A stretch of DNA of 11,407 nt from an uncultured Collinsella sp. (GTDB lineage Bacteria > Actinomycetota > Coriobacteriia > Coriobacteriales > Coriobacteriaceae): assembly GCA_900550735.1 (NCBI GenBank), contig URTD01000049.1, positions 1 through 11,407 on the forward strand. The letters run 5' to 3'. The translations under genes were made by a program, and so were the position numbers. The notes below the pieces were generated by a model. It made no database searches, had not been told where the DNA came from, and saw only the letters and a program-made list of their open reading frames with translations. This document shows positions 1-5,879 of the stretch, piece by piece. How positions within the stretch are numbered: position 1 is the stretch's first letter; the number at the start of each line of letters is the position of its first letter.

Positions 1-567
1 GTGTGGCTCGAGCCCCATCACCTGAAGCTGCTCGAGATAGTAGGTGGCATCGGGCTTGCAGCGGGTGGTGTTTCCCATGTGCGTGACGAGCTCAAAGGGG
101 GCGTCGGCCAGGTCGCCCCAACCCATGCGGCACTCGATTGCCCCCTGGGGAAAGCTGGGGTTGGTAAAGAGCGCGCAGCGCAGTCCTGCGTCCTGTACGG
201 CCTGGAGAGCGGCGTGTGCGCCCGGCATGGCGTGGGCGTTGATGACATCGTCGTTCTTGTACGGAAGCACTTCGCGGTCGTAGTAGGTAAACGCCTCGTA
301 GATGAGGGGATCGGAAAGGCAGATGCCGCATCGGCGCTCGACCTCGGTGCGGTAAAACTCAAGATTGGTGCGATTATCCGTGCCGCTTCGGCGATTGGCG
401 TTGAGGTCGACCAAGATAGTGCCGAGGCGTGCCATCGTGCCACCGTGGCTGCGGCGACCGATATCCGCGAGCATCGACGAGACATCCTTAAAATAGCGAA
501 GGATGAACGCGTTGAGGTTGATGCTGAGAAGCGTTTCGTCCATATCGAAAACGACTGCTTTGAGCAC
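1..567 (-). CDS. HAD-family hydrolase, 3' end beyond the window
   Basis: This reads on the minus strand and is still open at base 1, so the C-terminus is missing; 189 codons are visible. Right after the chosen start it carries HAD motif I, FDMDET, with the nucleophile and acid aspartates at residues 8 and 10. A TNP motif (motif II type, about residues 135-137) and CKPDATYY (Lys at about 171, motif III type) follow. Between them is a helical cap-like insert of about 100 residues. HAD proteins of this kind are usually soluble phosphatases; the substrate cannot be told. I chose GTG at 567 because AAAGG lies 7 bases upstream and the HAD core then begins at the N-terminus, as is usual. An in-frame ATG at 675 would add 36 residues but has only a distant GGAG. 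The family call is firm, the start less so. Confidence 0.85.
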   Translation of the reverse strand, partial: MLKAVVFDMDETLLSINLNAFILRYFKDVSSMLADIGRRSHGGTMARLGTILVDLNANRRSGTDNRTNLEFYRTEVERRCGICLSDPLIYEAFTYYDREVLPYKNDDVINAHAMPGAHAALQAVQDAGLRCALFTNPSFPQGAIECRMGWGDLADAPFELVTHMGNTTRCKPDATYYLEQLQVMGLEPH

Positions 568-656
568 GCGGGCACCTTTCTCGATAAATCGTTCCAGAAT
601 CGTTGGCTCCGGATACTTTACCCCAAAGCCAAATGCCTGGCTGGTTATCGTCAAGT

Positions 657-698
657 TGTGGAGACGTGTGTTCATAAGATTACGAAAAAGTCTCCACA
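657..698. repeat. 9-bp inverted repeat upstream of the HAD gene
   Basis: TGTGGAGAC (657-665) and GTCTCCACA (690-698) are perfect inverted copies 24 bases apart. They lie in the divergent region between the HAD gene and rpsA and enclose the alternative ATG of the HAD gene at 675. This could be an operator or a leader hairpin. No function is shown. Confidence 0.45.
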
Positions 699-722
699 CG
701 AGTAAAAAATCGCAGTTCACGC

Positions 723-751
723 TTGAAATCGAACTCATTTCCCCGTAACCT
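723..751 (+). promoter_or_regulatory. Probable promoter of rpsA
   Basis: TTGAAA (723-728) is separated by 17 bases from TAACCT (746-751), a plausible sigma-70-type pair. Initiation near 758 would give an rpsA leader of about 125 bases, long for this genome style and consistent with post-transcriptional control. The rest of 568-882 shows only the inverted repeat at 657-698 and the leader hairpin at 854-878. Confidence 0.45.
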
Positions 752-853
752 ATACGAACGTGATTGCATAAGCGTCACATTAGTATCTGTCGGCTCCCGA
801 GTGTTCCTAAACGTTGTGTGCTTGTCGCACCCTTCTGTAGGTCCTAGCAATCG

Positions 854-878
854 GGGCCCCGTAGTTCGAAAGGGGTCC
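854..878 (+). promoter_or_regulatory. Leader hairpin covering the rpsA Shine-Dalgarno site
   Basis: GGGCCCC (854-860) can pair with GGGGTCC (872-878): seven pairs including one G-U, with an 11-base loop. The right arm contains most of the rpsA ribosome binding site AAAGGGG (869-875), which sits 7 bases before the TTG start. The same bases can alternatively form the self-complementary CGGGGCCCCG (853-862). This allows a closed and an open state at the ribosome binding site. Confidence 0.5.
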
Positions 879-882
879 ACCT

Positions 883-2049
883 TTGAGTGAGATTCAGAAC
901 TCGTCCATTTTCTCTCTTGACGATGTCAATGAGGAGGAGATGAACAACCTCATCGACGGTACGATTACCGACTTTGATGAGGGCGATCTCGTTAACGGCA
1001 CTGTCGTTAAGATCGAGCATGACGAGGTGCTCGTTGACATCGGATTCAAGTCCGAGGGCGTTATCCCGGTCCGCGAGCTGTCCATCCGCAAGGACGCTAA
1101 CCCTGCAGACATCGTTGCACTCGGTGATCCCATCGAGGCTCTGGTTCTCCAGAAGGAGGACAAGGACGGTCGTCTGGTCCTGTCCAAGAAGCGTGCCGAG
1201 TACGAGCGTGCTTGGAACCGCATCGAGGAGAAGTTCAACTCCGGCGAGAACGTCGAGGGCGAGGTTATCGAGGTTGTCAAGGGCGGCCTGATCCTCGACA
1301 TCGGCCTGCGTGGCTTCCTGCCCGCTTCCCTCGTCGACCTCCGTCGTGTCAAGGACCTCACCTCCTACATGGGCACCCGCATCGAGGCTCGCGTCATCGA
1401 GATGGACCGCAACCGCAACAACGTCGTCCTCTCCCGTCGCGTCGTGCTCGAGGAGTCCCGTAAGGCCGAGCGCTCCGAGATTCTGTCCAAGCTCAAGTCT
1501 GGCATGCGTCTCCAGGGCACCGTTTCCTCCATCGTCGACTTCGGCGCCTTCGTCGACCTCGGCGGTATCGACGGCCTCATCCACATCTCCGAGCTCTCCT
1601 GGAACCACGTCAACCATCCTTCTGAGGTTGTCAAGGTCGGCCAGGAGGTCGAGGTCGAGGTTCTCGACGTCGATCTCAACCGCGAGCGCATCTCCCTGGG
1701 TCTCAAGCAGACCACCGAGGATCCGTGGCGTGCACTGGTCAAGAAGTACCCCGTCGGCGCTATCGTCGAGGGCACTGTGACCAAGCTTGTCCCGTTCGGC
1801 GCTTTCGTCGACCTGGGCGAGGGCATCGAGGGCCTGGTGCACATCTCCGAGATGGCCAACAAGCACGTCGATCAGCCTTCTCAGGTCACCCATGTGGGCG
1901 ACAAGGTTCAGGTCAAGGTCATGGAGATCGACCTCGACCGTCGTCGTATCTCCCTGTCCATGAAGTCCGCTGCTGAGACTCTGGGCGTCGAGATCGAGGT
2001 TACCCCGCTTCCTTCCGAGAAGAAGGACGAGGAGACCGACGCCGAGTAA
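883..2049 (+). CDS. rpsA: 30S ribosomal protein S1
   Basis: Ribosomal protein S1 binds mRNA on the 30S subunit and helps initiation. The 388-residue product has four S1 (OB-fold) domains, at about residues 34-103, 121-186, 207-275 and 292-361. Domains 3 and 4 carry the canonical DFGAFVDLGGIDGLIHISE-type core; the other two are more diverged. Four domains is the usual size in high-GC Gram-positives, against six in E. coli. The C-terminus is short and acidic. The start is TTG at 883, preceded at 7 bases by AAAGGGG; no ATG or GTG fits better. Codon use is strongly biased to C-ending codons, as expected for a highly expressed gene and unlike its neighbours. It forms its own unit, with a promoter at 723-751 and a terminator directly downstream. 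The hairpin over its ribosome binding site suggests translational control. Confidence 0.97.
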   Translation: MSEIQNSSIFSLDDVNEEEMNNLIDGTITDFDEGDLVNGTVVKIEHDEVLVDIGFKSEGVIPVRELSIRKDANPADIVALGDPIEALVLQKEDKDGRLVLSKKRAEYERAWNRIEEKFNSGENVEGEVIEVVKGGLILDIGLRGFLPASLVDLRRVKDLTSYMGTRIEARVIEMDRNRNNVVLSRRVVLEESRKAERSEILSKLKSGMRLQGTVSSIVDFGAFVDLGGIDGLIHISELSWNHVNHPSEVVKVGQEVEVEVLDVDLNRERISLGLKQTTEDPWRALVKKYPVGAIVEGTVTKLVPFGAFVDLGEGIEGLVHISEMANKHVDQPSQVTHVGDKVQVKVMEIDLDRRRISLSMKSAAETLGVEIEVTPLPSEKKDEETDAE

Positions 2050-2075
2050 ATCGGTTTGACGATCACTTGTTTTAA

Positions 2076-2107
2076 GGGATCCGTCCGTAATGGACGGGTC
2101 CCTTTTT
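2076..2107 (+). terminator. Intrinsic terminator of rpsA
   Basis: GGGATCCGTCC (2076-2086) pairs along all 11 positions with GGACGGGTCCC (2092-2102), one pair being G-U, around a GTAAT loop. Five T follow at 2103-2107. It begins 27 bases after the rpsA stop. Confidence 0.93.
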
Positions 2108-2338
2108 GCAATTGGTGCCGAGATGCATGATGCTGCCCATGCTGTCTGCAGGCTATTTGGTTGTCGTGCATGAAAAAATGCCGACATCCCGCCTCGGGGA
2201 GGAGGCGGGAACGCACCGAGTAGACGGAGGGGTGCGGAGCGCGGTCGCGTCTCGACTGACGACGTTGCCCATCGACAACCCTATTGTACTGCATGGCGTG
2301 GTTCTTGGTTTATCGTGTCGAACGCTTGTGTTGTGCCA
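2108..2338. other. Intergenic stretch between rpsA and rnpB with small hairpins
   Basis: I see no credible gene here; the open frames lack ribosome binding sites and conserved motifs. It holds a GC-rich 8-bp hairpin (2188-2195 with 2202-2209, loop GGGGAG) and a 6-bp CGCACC/GGTGCG pair just downstream. On the minus strand a TACAAT (2288-2283) could be a -10 element, and a run of six T lies about 10 bases past the hairpin. A short minus-strand transcript is therefore possible but unproven. Confidence 0.4.
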
Positions 2339-2365
2339 TTGCCTGTGGTGACGGTGTGCTACACT
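2339..2365 (+). promoter_or_regulatory. Probable promoter of rnpB
   Basis: TACACT (2360-2365) lies about 11 bases before the first paired bases of the RNase P RNA, the right distance for a stable RNA promoter. The best -35 is TTGCCT (2339-2344) with a short 15-base spacer, so the -35 assignment is weak. Confidence 0.45.
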
Positions 2366-2373
2366 CTTGCACT

Positions 2374-2735
2374 GCTGAGTGGGCCAGACGGTCGCGCGAT
2401 GTGCTGCTTGCAGTACGCGTGAGGAAAGTCCGGGCTCCAGAGGGCGGGATGCCGGCTAACGGCCGGGCGGAGTGATCCGACGGAAAGCGCCGCAGAAAAG
2501 AAGACTCCCACCTGCGCCGCAAGGCGTAAAGGGAAAAGCTGAAACGGTGGTGTAAGAGACCACCAGCGTCGTGGCAACACGGCGGCTTGGCAAGCCCCAT
2601 CCGGAGCAAGCGCGAGTAGGAACGCTATGGGCCGGCCCGGTCCGCGTTCGGGTAGCGTGCGTGGAGCTGCATGGTAACGTGCAGACAAGATAAATGACCG
2701 TTCACGACAGAACCCGGCTTATAGGCCCACTTGGC
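2374..2735 (+). ncRNA. rnpB: RNase P RNA, bacterial type A
   Basis: This is the catalytic RNA that trims tRNA 5' leaders with the RnpA protein. The near-invariant core blocks are present in order: GAGGAAAGTCCGGGCTCC near 2421, AGAAAAGAAGACTCCCACC near 2495, GAAACGGTGG near 2541, and near the 3' end GATAAATGACCGTTCACGAC followed by ACAGAACCCGGCTTATAGG. The closing helix is visible, with AGTGGGCC (2378-2385) complementary to GGCCCACT (2724-2731), which sets the ends to within a few bases. The length of about 360 bases fits type A RNAs of actinobacteria. Open reading frames across this interval are incidental. No T-rich intrinsic terminator follows immediately; the next structures are the twin palindromes, which may end or stabilise the transcript. 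Confidence 0.95.
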
Positions 2736-2752
2736 AACTATGTTGACGCTGC

Positions 2753-2851
2753 GAACCCGTCAGCGCGGCAATCTGCCTTTCAAGCCTTCGGGCATGACCA
2801 TAAGGTCAATGCCCTCGTCTTTCAAGGCACCTTGCTCGCGCTGACGGGTTC
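2753..2851 (+). repeat. Long palindromic element A, first of a tandem pair
   Basis: The ends GAACCCGTCAGCGCG (2753-2767) and CGCGCTGACGGGTTC (2837-2851) are a perfect 15-bp inverted pair. Inside, TGCCTT (2774-2779) pairs with AAGGCA (2824-2829). GGGCATGACC (2790-2799) pairs with GGTCAATGCCC (2804-2814) with one bulged base, capped by ATAA (2800-2803) at the exact centre. The whole 99 bases can fold into one long interrupted hairpin. It starts about 18 bases after rnpB. I do not recognise the family; a structured RNA, a terminator for rnpB read-through or a non-autonomous palindromic repeat are all possible. Confidence 0.8.
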
Positions 2852-2859
2852 TCGCCTTC

Positions 2860-2957
2860 GACGGCGTCAGCTGGCCGATTTGGCGCTCATTCGTCGGTCG
2901 CCGCCATAAGGCGTGCTCCCTCCTCTTTCGGGCCAAATCGACTCAGCTGACGCCGTC
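2860..2957 (+). repeat. Long palindromic element B, second of the tandem pair
   Basis: The ends GACGGCGTCAGCTG (2860-2873) and CAGCTGACGCCGTC (2944-2957) are a perfect 14-bp inverted pair. CGATTTGGC (2876-2884) pairs perfectly with GCCAAATCG (2932-2940), and CGCC ATAA GGCG (2902-2913) forms the apex. The 98-base element matches element A in length, in CGTCAGC and GCTGACG at the same distance from each end, and in the central CCATAAGG, while most stem bases differ. Five T (2964-2968) follow after TCGCTG, so this copy may also act as a terminator on the plus strand. Confidence 0.8.
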
Positions 2958-3003
2958 TCGCTGTTTTTGCCTGGTCATTGACTTTGCCGTTCTATTTACC
3001 GGG

Positions 3004-3031
3004 GTTACCGGTACTGTCTTTGCCGTATTAT
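3004..3031 (+). promoter_or_regulatory. Possible promoter of the YigZ-family gene
   Basis: TATTAT (3026-3031) is a good -10. A GTTACC about 16 bases upstream is a poor -35. TTACCGG occurs twice nearby (2996-3002 and 3005-3011), overlapping the -35 region, and might be a regulator site. Apart from this and the twin palindromes the gap 2736-3074 holds nothing else I can identify. Confidence 0.3.
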
Positions 3032-3074
3032 TGAGGCTGTTTGTTGCTGCGCTTTATTCTGTTGAGGGACTTTG

Positions 3075-3710
3075 TTGGACAGCTATTTTACTCTGCAATC
3101 GAATATTGAGGCTTCGGGCGAGTTTGTGGACCGCAAGAGCCGGTTTATTGCCCAGCTGGTCCATATTGAGTCCGAGGATGAGGCGAATGCCTTTATCGAG
3201 ATGGTTCGCAAGCGTCATTACGACGCTCGACACAATGTTCCCGCGTGGATTTTGGTCGATGGGCGCGAGCGCCAGAGCGATGATGGTGAGCCGAGCCGCA
3301 CGAGCGGCATGCCGACGCTCGAGGTGCTGCGCGGTGCGGGGCTCAAAAATGTTTGCTGCGTGGTGACGCGCTATTTTGGTGGCACGCTGTTGGGGCCTGG
3401 TGGCTTGGTACGCGCCTATACCGCGGCGACGCAGGCGGCGGTGGCCGCGGCTCAGGAGGCAGGGCAGATCGTTGAGATGACAAGCGTCGTGCCGGTTGAC
3501 GTGCATGTGGCCTATCCGCAGTATGAGCAGGTGCTTCGTTTGGCGCAGGATTCGGGTGCCAAGGTTTCGGATACCGATTTCGCGGATGCCGTGACACTTC
3601 ATTTTGTGTTTAAGGCAGGGGAGCAGGAGTCGTTTTGCGTTAAGATGCGCGAGCTTATGGCGGGGCGCGAGGAGATCGAGGTCGGCGCTCCCGAGTTTGC
3701 CGAGTTCTAA
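3075..3710 (+). CDS. YigZ/IMPACT family protein (UPF0029)
   Basis: The 211-residue product is full length for the bacterial YigZ family. It has KSRFIA (residues 21-26) near the N-terminus and the family core DGEPSRTSGMP (70-80). RYFGGTLLGPGGLVRAYT (99-116) follows; its glycine-rich RYFGG..LG.GGLVRAY segment is the IMPACT signature. The C-terminal part (about 135-205) corresponds to the small ferredoxin-like DUF1949 region. Relatives of eukaryotic IMPACT bind nucleic acids or ribosomes, but the bacterial role is not settled. Two adjacent TTG codons can start it. I prefer 3075, because GAGGG lies 6 bases upstream of it and only 3 upstream of 3072. It is transcribed alone and ends at a strong terminator shared with a convergent gene. 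Confidence 0.92.
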   Translation: MDSYFTLQSNIEASGEFVDRKSRFIAQLVHIESEDEANAFIEMVRKRHYDARHNVPAWILVDGRERQSDDGEPSRTSGMPTLEVLRGAGLKNVCCVVTRYFGGTLLGPGGLVRAYTAATQAAVAAAQEAGQIVEMTSVVPVDVHVAYPQYEQVLRLAQDSGAKVSDTDFADAVTLHFVFKAGEQESFCVKMRELMAGREEIEVGAPEFAEF

Positions 3711-3712
3711 CG

Positions 3713-3764
3713 ACGACGGCCGGCGTTCTTTTGGATGGATCCCAAACGCGCCGGCCGTCGTTTT
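3713..3764 (+). terminator. Terminator between convergent genes
   Basis: ACGACGGCCGGCG (3713-3725) and CGCCGGCCGTCGT (3749-3761) form a perfect 13-bp stem. The T-run is short (to 3764) and lies on the plus-strand side. It starts 2 bases after the YigZ stop and ends 13 bases before the stop of the minus-strand gene, so it can serve the former and may also block read-through from the latter. Confidence 0.85.
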
Positions 3765-3777
3765 ATGTTGCTGCCGT

Positions 3778-4224
3778 TTACTCGGCGAGCTGCTTTAGCA
3801 CATCGCAGGCGATCTCGACGGCATCGTCGATGCAGCCGGGGCAGCTGCGGAGCGGACCTTTATCCGATCCGATGCCCTTGAGCGTGCCGCAGACGGTCGT
3901 CGTGTTCTTCTCGCCAAATCGCTTGGCAATCTCGCGCGACAGCTTGTAGGTCTGGCCTTTGGTCTTGGGGTTTTCCATGCCGTCGCTCATTACAAAGCCC
4001 ATGATGGCCACGGCGCCCGAGATGGCGCCGCAGGTCTCGGTCATGCCACCCATGCCGGCGCCAAAGCCCTCGGTGAGGGTAAAGGCGGTCTGGGGGTCGA
4101 GCCCGACGGCAGGTGCGAGCGTGCAGGCAACGGCCTGTGCGCAGTTAAAGCCGCGGGCGTGGTATTCGGCAGCCTGAGCCTGGCAGGCGGCGGTGTCGAG
4201 CTGGGTGGTATCGATCTGCTTCAT
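3778..4224 (-). CDS. C_GCAxxG_C_C family redox-type protein
   Basis: The 148-residue cysteine-rich protein has FNCAQAV (residues 26-32), a glycine-rich FGAGMGGMTETCGAISGAVAIMG block (54-76) and C-terminal cysteines at 112, 128, 131 and 140. This spacing matches the family named for its C_GCAxxG_C_C pattern, thought to be a redox-active or metal-binding protein found mainly in anaerobes. Cysteines at 14 and 34 are extra. No signal peptide or membrane segment is seen. I placed the start at ATG 4224 because AAGGAG lies 6 bases upstream. An in-frame ATG at 4296, with GAGG 5 bases before it, could give a form 24 residues longer (N-terminus MKLSMITCPVTG). The gene stands alone, convergent with the YigZ gene and divergent from the sulfhydrylase. 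The biochemical role is unknown. Confidence 0.88.
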   Translation of the reverse strand: MKQIDTTQLDTAACQAQAAEYHARGFNCAQAVACTLAPAVGLDPQTAFTLTEGFGAGMGGMTETCGAISGAVAIMGFVMSDGMENPKTKGQTYKLSREIAKRFGEKNTTTVCGTLKGIGSDKGPLRSCPGCIDDAVEIACDVLKQLAE

Positions 4225-4237
4225 CGTTGTCTCCTTG

Positions 4238-4269
4238 GTCACGGTGTACCCGCCTATGGTACCCGTGAC
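4238..4269 (-). promoter_or_regulatory. Inverted repeat just upstream of the redox protein gene
   Basis: GTCACGGTGTACC (4238-4250) pairs with GGTACCCGTGAC (4258-4269) apart from one bulged base, around a 7-base loop. On the minus strand it sits directly before the Shine-Dalgarno site of the gene starting at 4224. If transcription begins upstream it is a leader hairpin; otherwise it is a candidate operator. Confidence 0.5.
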
Positions 4270-4387
4270 GGGGCATGTAATCATCGAGAGCTTCATGTAT
4301 GCCTCATTTTTATCTATCGAGCAAATGCCCAAGGCTTGAGATAAATACCCCTAATCAATTTGTCCCATAACCTACCTTGGGGATGGG

Positions 4388-4416
4388 TTGAGAGGGGTGC
4401 AGGGTAGCGGTATCGT
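4388..4416 (+). promoter_or_regulatory. Probable promoter of the sulfhydrylase gene
   Basis: TTGAGA (4388-4393), a 17-base spacer and TATCGT (4411-4416) make a reasonable sigma-70-type promoter with a leader of about 32 bases. That leaves no room for a SAM riboswitch or T-box, and none of their conserved blocks is seen. Confidence 0.5.
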
Positions 4417-4454
4417 GAACCGAATAAAACGTAACCCAGGTAAGGGAGCTAGAT

Positions 4455-5738
4455 ATGAGCGAGCAGACTATCGGTACTACATGTGTTCAGGGCGGCTATC
4501 ACCCGGGAGATGCGGAGCCGCGCCAGGTGCCCATCTACCAGTCCACCACGTGGAAGTACGACACGTCGGAGCACATGGGCAAGCTGTTTGACCTGGAGGA
4601 GTCTGGCTACTTCTACAGCCGTCTGCAGAACCCCACGTGCGATTTGGTTGCCGCCAAGATCTGCGAGATGGAGGGCGGCACCGCAGCGATGCTCACGAGT
4701 TCGGGCATGGCTGCGAACTTCCTCGCGATCTTTAACGTTGCCGGTGCCGGCGATCACGTGGTCGCAAGCTCTGCCATTTACGGCGGTACGTATAACCTGC
4801 TCGCCCACACCATGGGTCGCATGGGCTTGACCTGCACGTTCGTTGCCCCCGACTGCACCGATGAGGAGCTCGAGGCAGCCTTCCAGCCCAACACAAAGCT
4901 CGTCTTTGGCGAGACGATCGCAAACCCCGCCCTTGCCGTGCTCGATATTGAGCGCTTTGCCAAGGCCGCACATGACCACGGTGTGCCGTTGATGGTCGAC
5001 AACACCTTCCCGACGCCCGTGATGTGCCGTCCCTTTGAGTGGGGCGCCGACATCGTTACGCACTCCACCACCAAGTACATGGATGGACATGCTGCCTACC
5101 TGGGCGGCGTGATCGTCGACCACGGCCAGTTTGACTGGATGGCCCATGCGGACAAGTTCCCGGGTCTCACCACGCCTGACGAGAGCTACCATGGCGTGAC
5201 CTATGCCGAGAAGTTCGGTCGCGAGGGCGCCTTCATTACCAAGGCCACCGCGCAGCTCATGCGCGATCTTGGCCCCATGCAGAACCCGCAGGCGGCGTTC
5301 TTCTTGAACAGCTCGCTCGAGAGCCTGCATGTGCGCATGCCGCGTCATTGCGAGAACGGCCTGGCCGTTGCCAAGTTCCTGCAGAGCCATCCCAAGGTGC
5401 GCTTCGTGAGCTATCCGGGCCTGGAGGGCGACAAGTACTATGACCTCGCTCAGAAGTACATGCCAAACGGTACCTGCGGCGTTGTGAGCTTTGGCTTTAA
5501 TGGTGGTCGCGCGGCGGCCGAGACCTTTATGAAGAGCCTCAAGCTCGCCCAGATCGCCACGCATGTGGCCGACGCCCGCACCTGCTGCCTGCATCCCGCT
5601 AACGCTACGCACCGCCAGATGAACGATGAGGAGCTCATCGCCTGTGGCATCTCCGCCGACATGGTGCGCCTGTCGTGCGGCCTCGAGGACACGGCCGATC
5701 TGATTGCCGACCTTGAGCAGGCACTCGAGCAGTGCTAG
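4455..5738 (+). CDS. metY: O-acetylhomoserine sulfhydrylase-type PLP enzyme
   Basis: The 427-residue protein belongs to the Cys/Met metabolism PLP-dependent family. It shows YSRLQNPT (54-61), the glycine-rich SSGMAAN cofactor-phosphate region (82-88), VDNTFPTP with the pyridine-contacting Asp182, and STTKYMDGH (204-212) with Lys207 as the PLP Schiff-base lysine. The length, and the KYMDGHAAYLGG segment followed by a roughly 50-residue insertion (about 222-275), fit O-acetylhomoserine aminocarboxypropyltransferase, not the shorter cystathionine lyases and synthases of about 380 residues. It would make homocysteine from O-acetylhomoserine and sulfide in the cytosol. The start is ATG with AAGGGAG 6 bases upstream. 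It has its own promoter and terminator. Specificity among sulfhydrylase, gamma-synthase and methionine gamma-lyase is inferred. Confidence 0.9.
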   Translation: MSEQTIGTTCVQGGYHPGDAEPRQVPIYQSTTWKYDTSEHMGKLFDLEESGYFYSRLQNPTCDLVAAKICEMEGGTAAMLTSSGMAANFLAIFNVAGAGDHVVASSAIYGGTYNLLAHTMGRMGLTCTFVAPDCTDEELEAAFQPNTKLVFGETIANPALAVLDIERFAKAAHDHGVPLMVDNTFPTPVMCRPFEWGADIVTHSTTKYMDGHAAYLGGVIVDHGQFDWMAHADKFPGLTTPDESYHGVTYAEKFGREGAFITKATAQLMRDLGPMQNPQAAFFLNSSLESLHVRMPRHCENGLAVAKFLQSHPKVRFVSYPGLEGDKYYDLAQKYMPNGTCGVVSFGFNGGRAAAETFMKSLKLAQIATHVADARTCCLHPANATHRQMNDEELIACGISADMVRLSCGLEDTADLIADLEQALEQC

Positions 5739-5805
5739 GCTAGCTCCGTACAAGGTGCCGATGCTGGCAGAAAGCTTCGGTGACCTTTCGTTCCGATTCC
5801 GTAGG

Positions 5806-5853
5806 CGGGACCCCAATCGCGGCTGTTTGCAGGCGATCGGGGCCCCGTTTTTT
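5806..5853 (+). terminator. Intrinsic terminator of the sulfhydrylase gene
   Basis: The arms 5806-5820 and 5833-5847 pair at 13 of 15 positions (two A-C mismatches) around a 12-base loop, followed by six T (5848-5853). The core ATCGGGGCCCCGT also occurs in the rpsA leader at 850-862. Confidence 0.9.
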
Positions 5854-5879
5854 GCGTTAGGCCACTCGAAAGGATGGAT

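Noticed and set aside
1..705. 234-codon plus-strand frame over the left edge
   Set aside because: The opposite strand encodes a HAD hydrolase with motifs in order; the plus frame has no recognisable motif.
844..2187. 447-codon open frame antisense to rpsA
   Set aside because: It is a mirror of the strongly biased rpsA codons, shows repetitive Leu/Asp/Val runs, and has no ribosome binding site or domain.
2694..2909. 71-codon frame over the rnpB end and palindrome A
   Set aside because: It begins inside RNase P RNA, and its codons are fixed by RNA structure.
2753..2957. CRISPR-like array
   Set aside because: There are only two units, and they are palindromes with diverged stems; there are no identical repeats with unique spacers.
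4310..4454. SAM riboswitch or T-box before the sulfhydrylase
   Set aside because: No conserved aptamer or T-box sequence is seen. A CTACCTTG/CAGGGTAG pairing exists but has a mismatch and a long loop.
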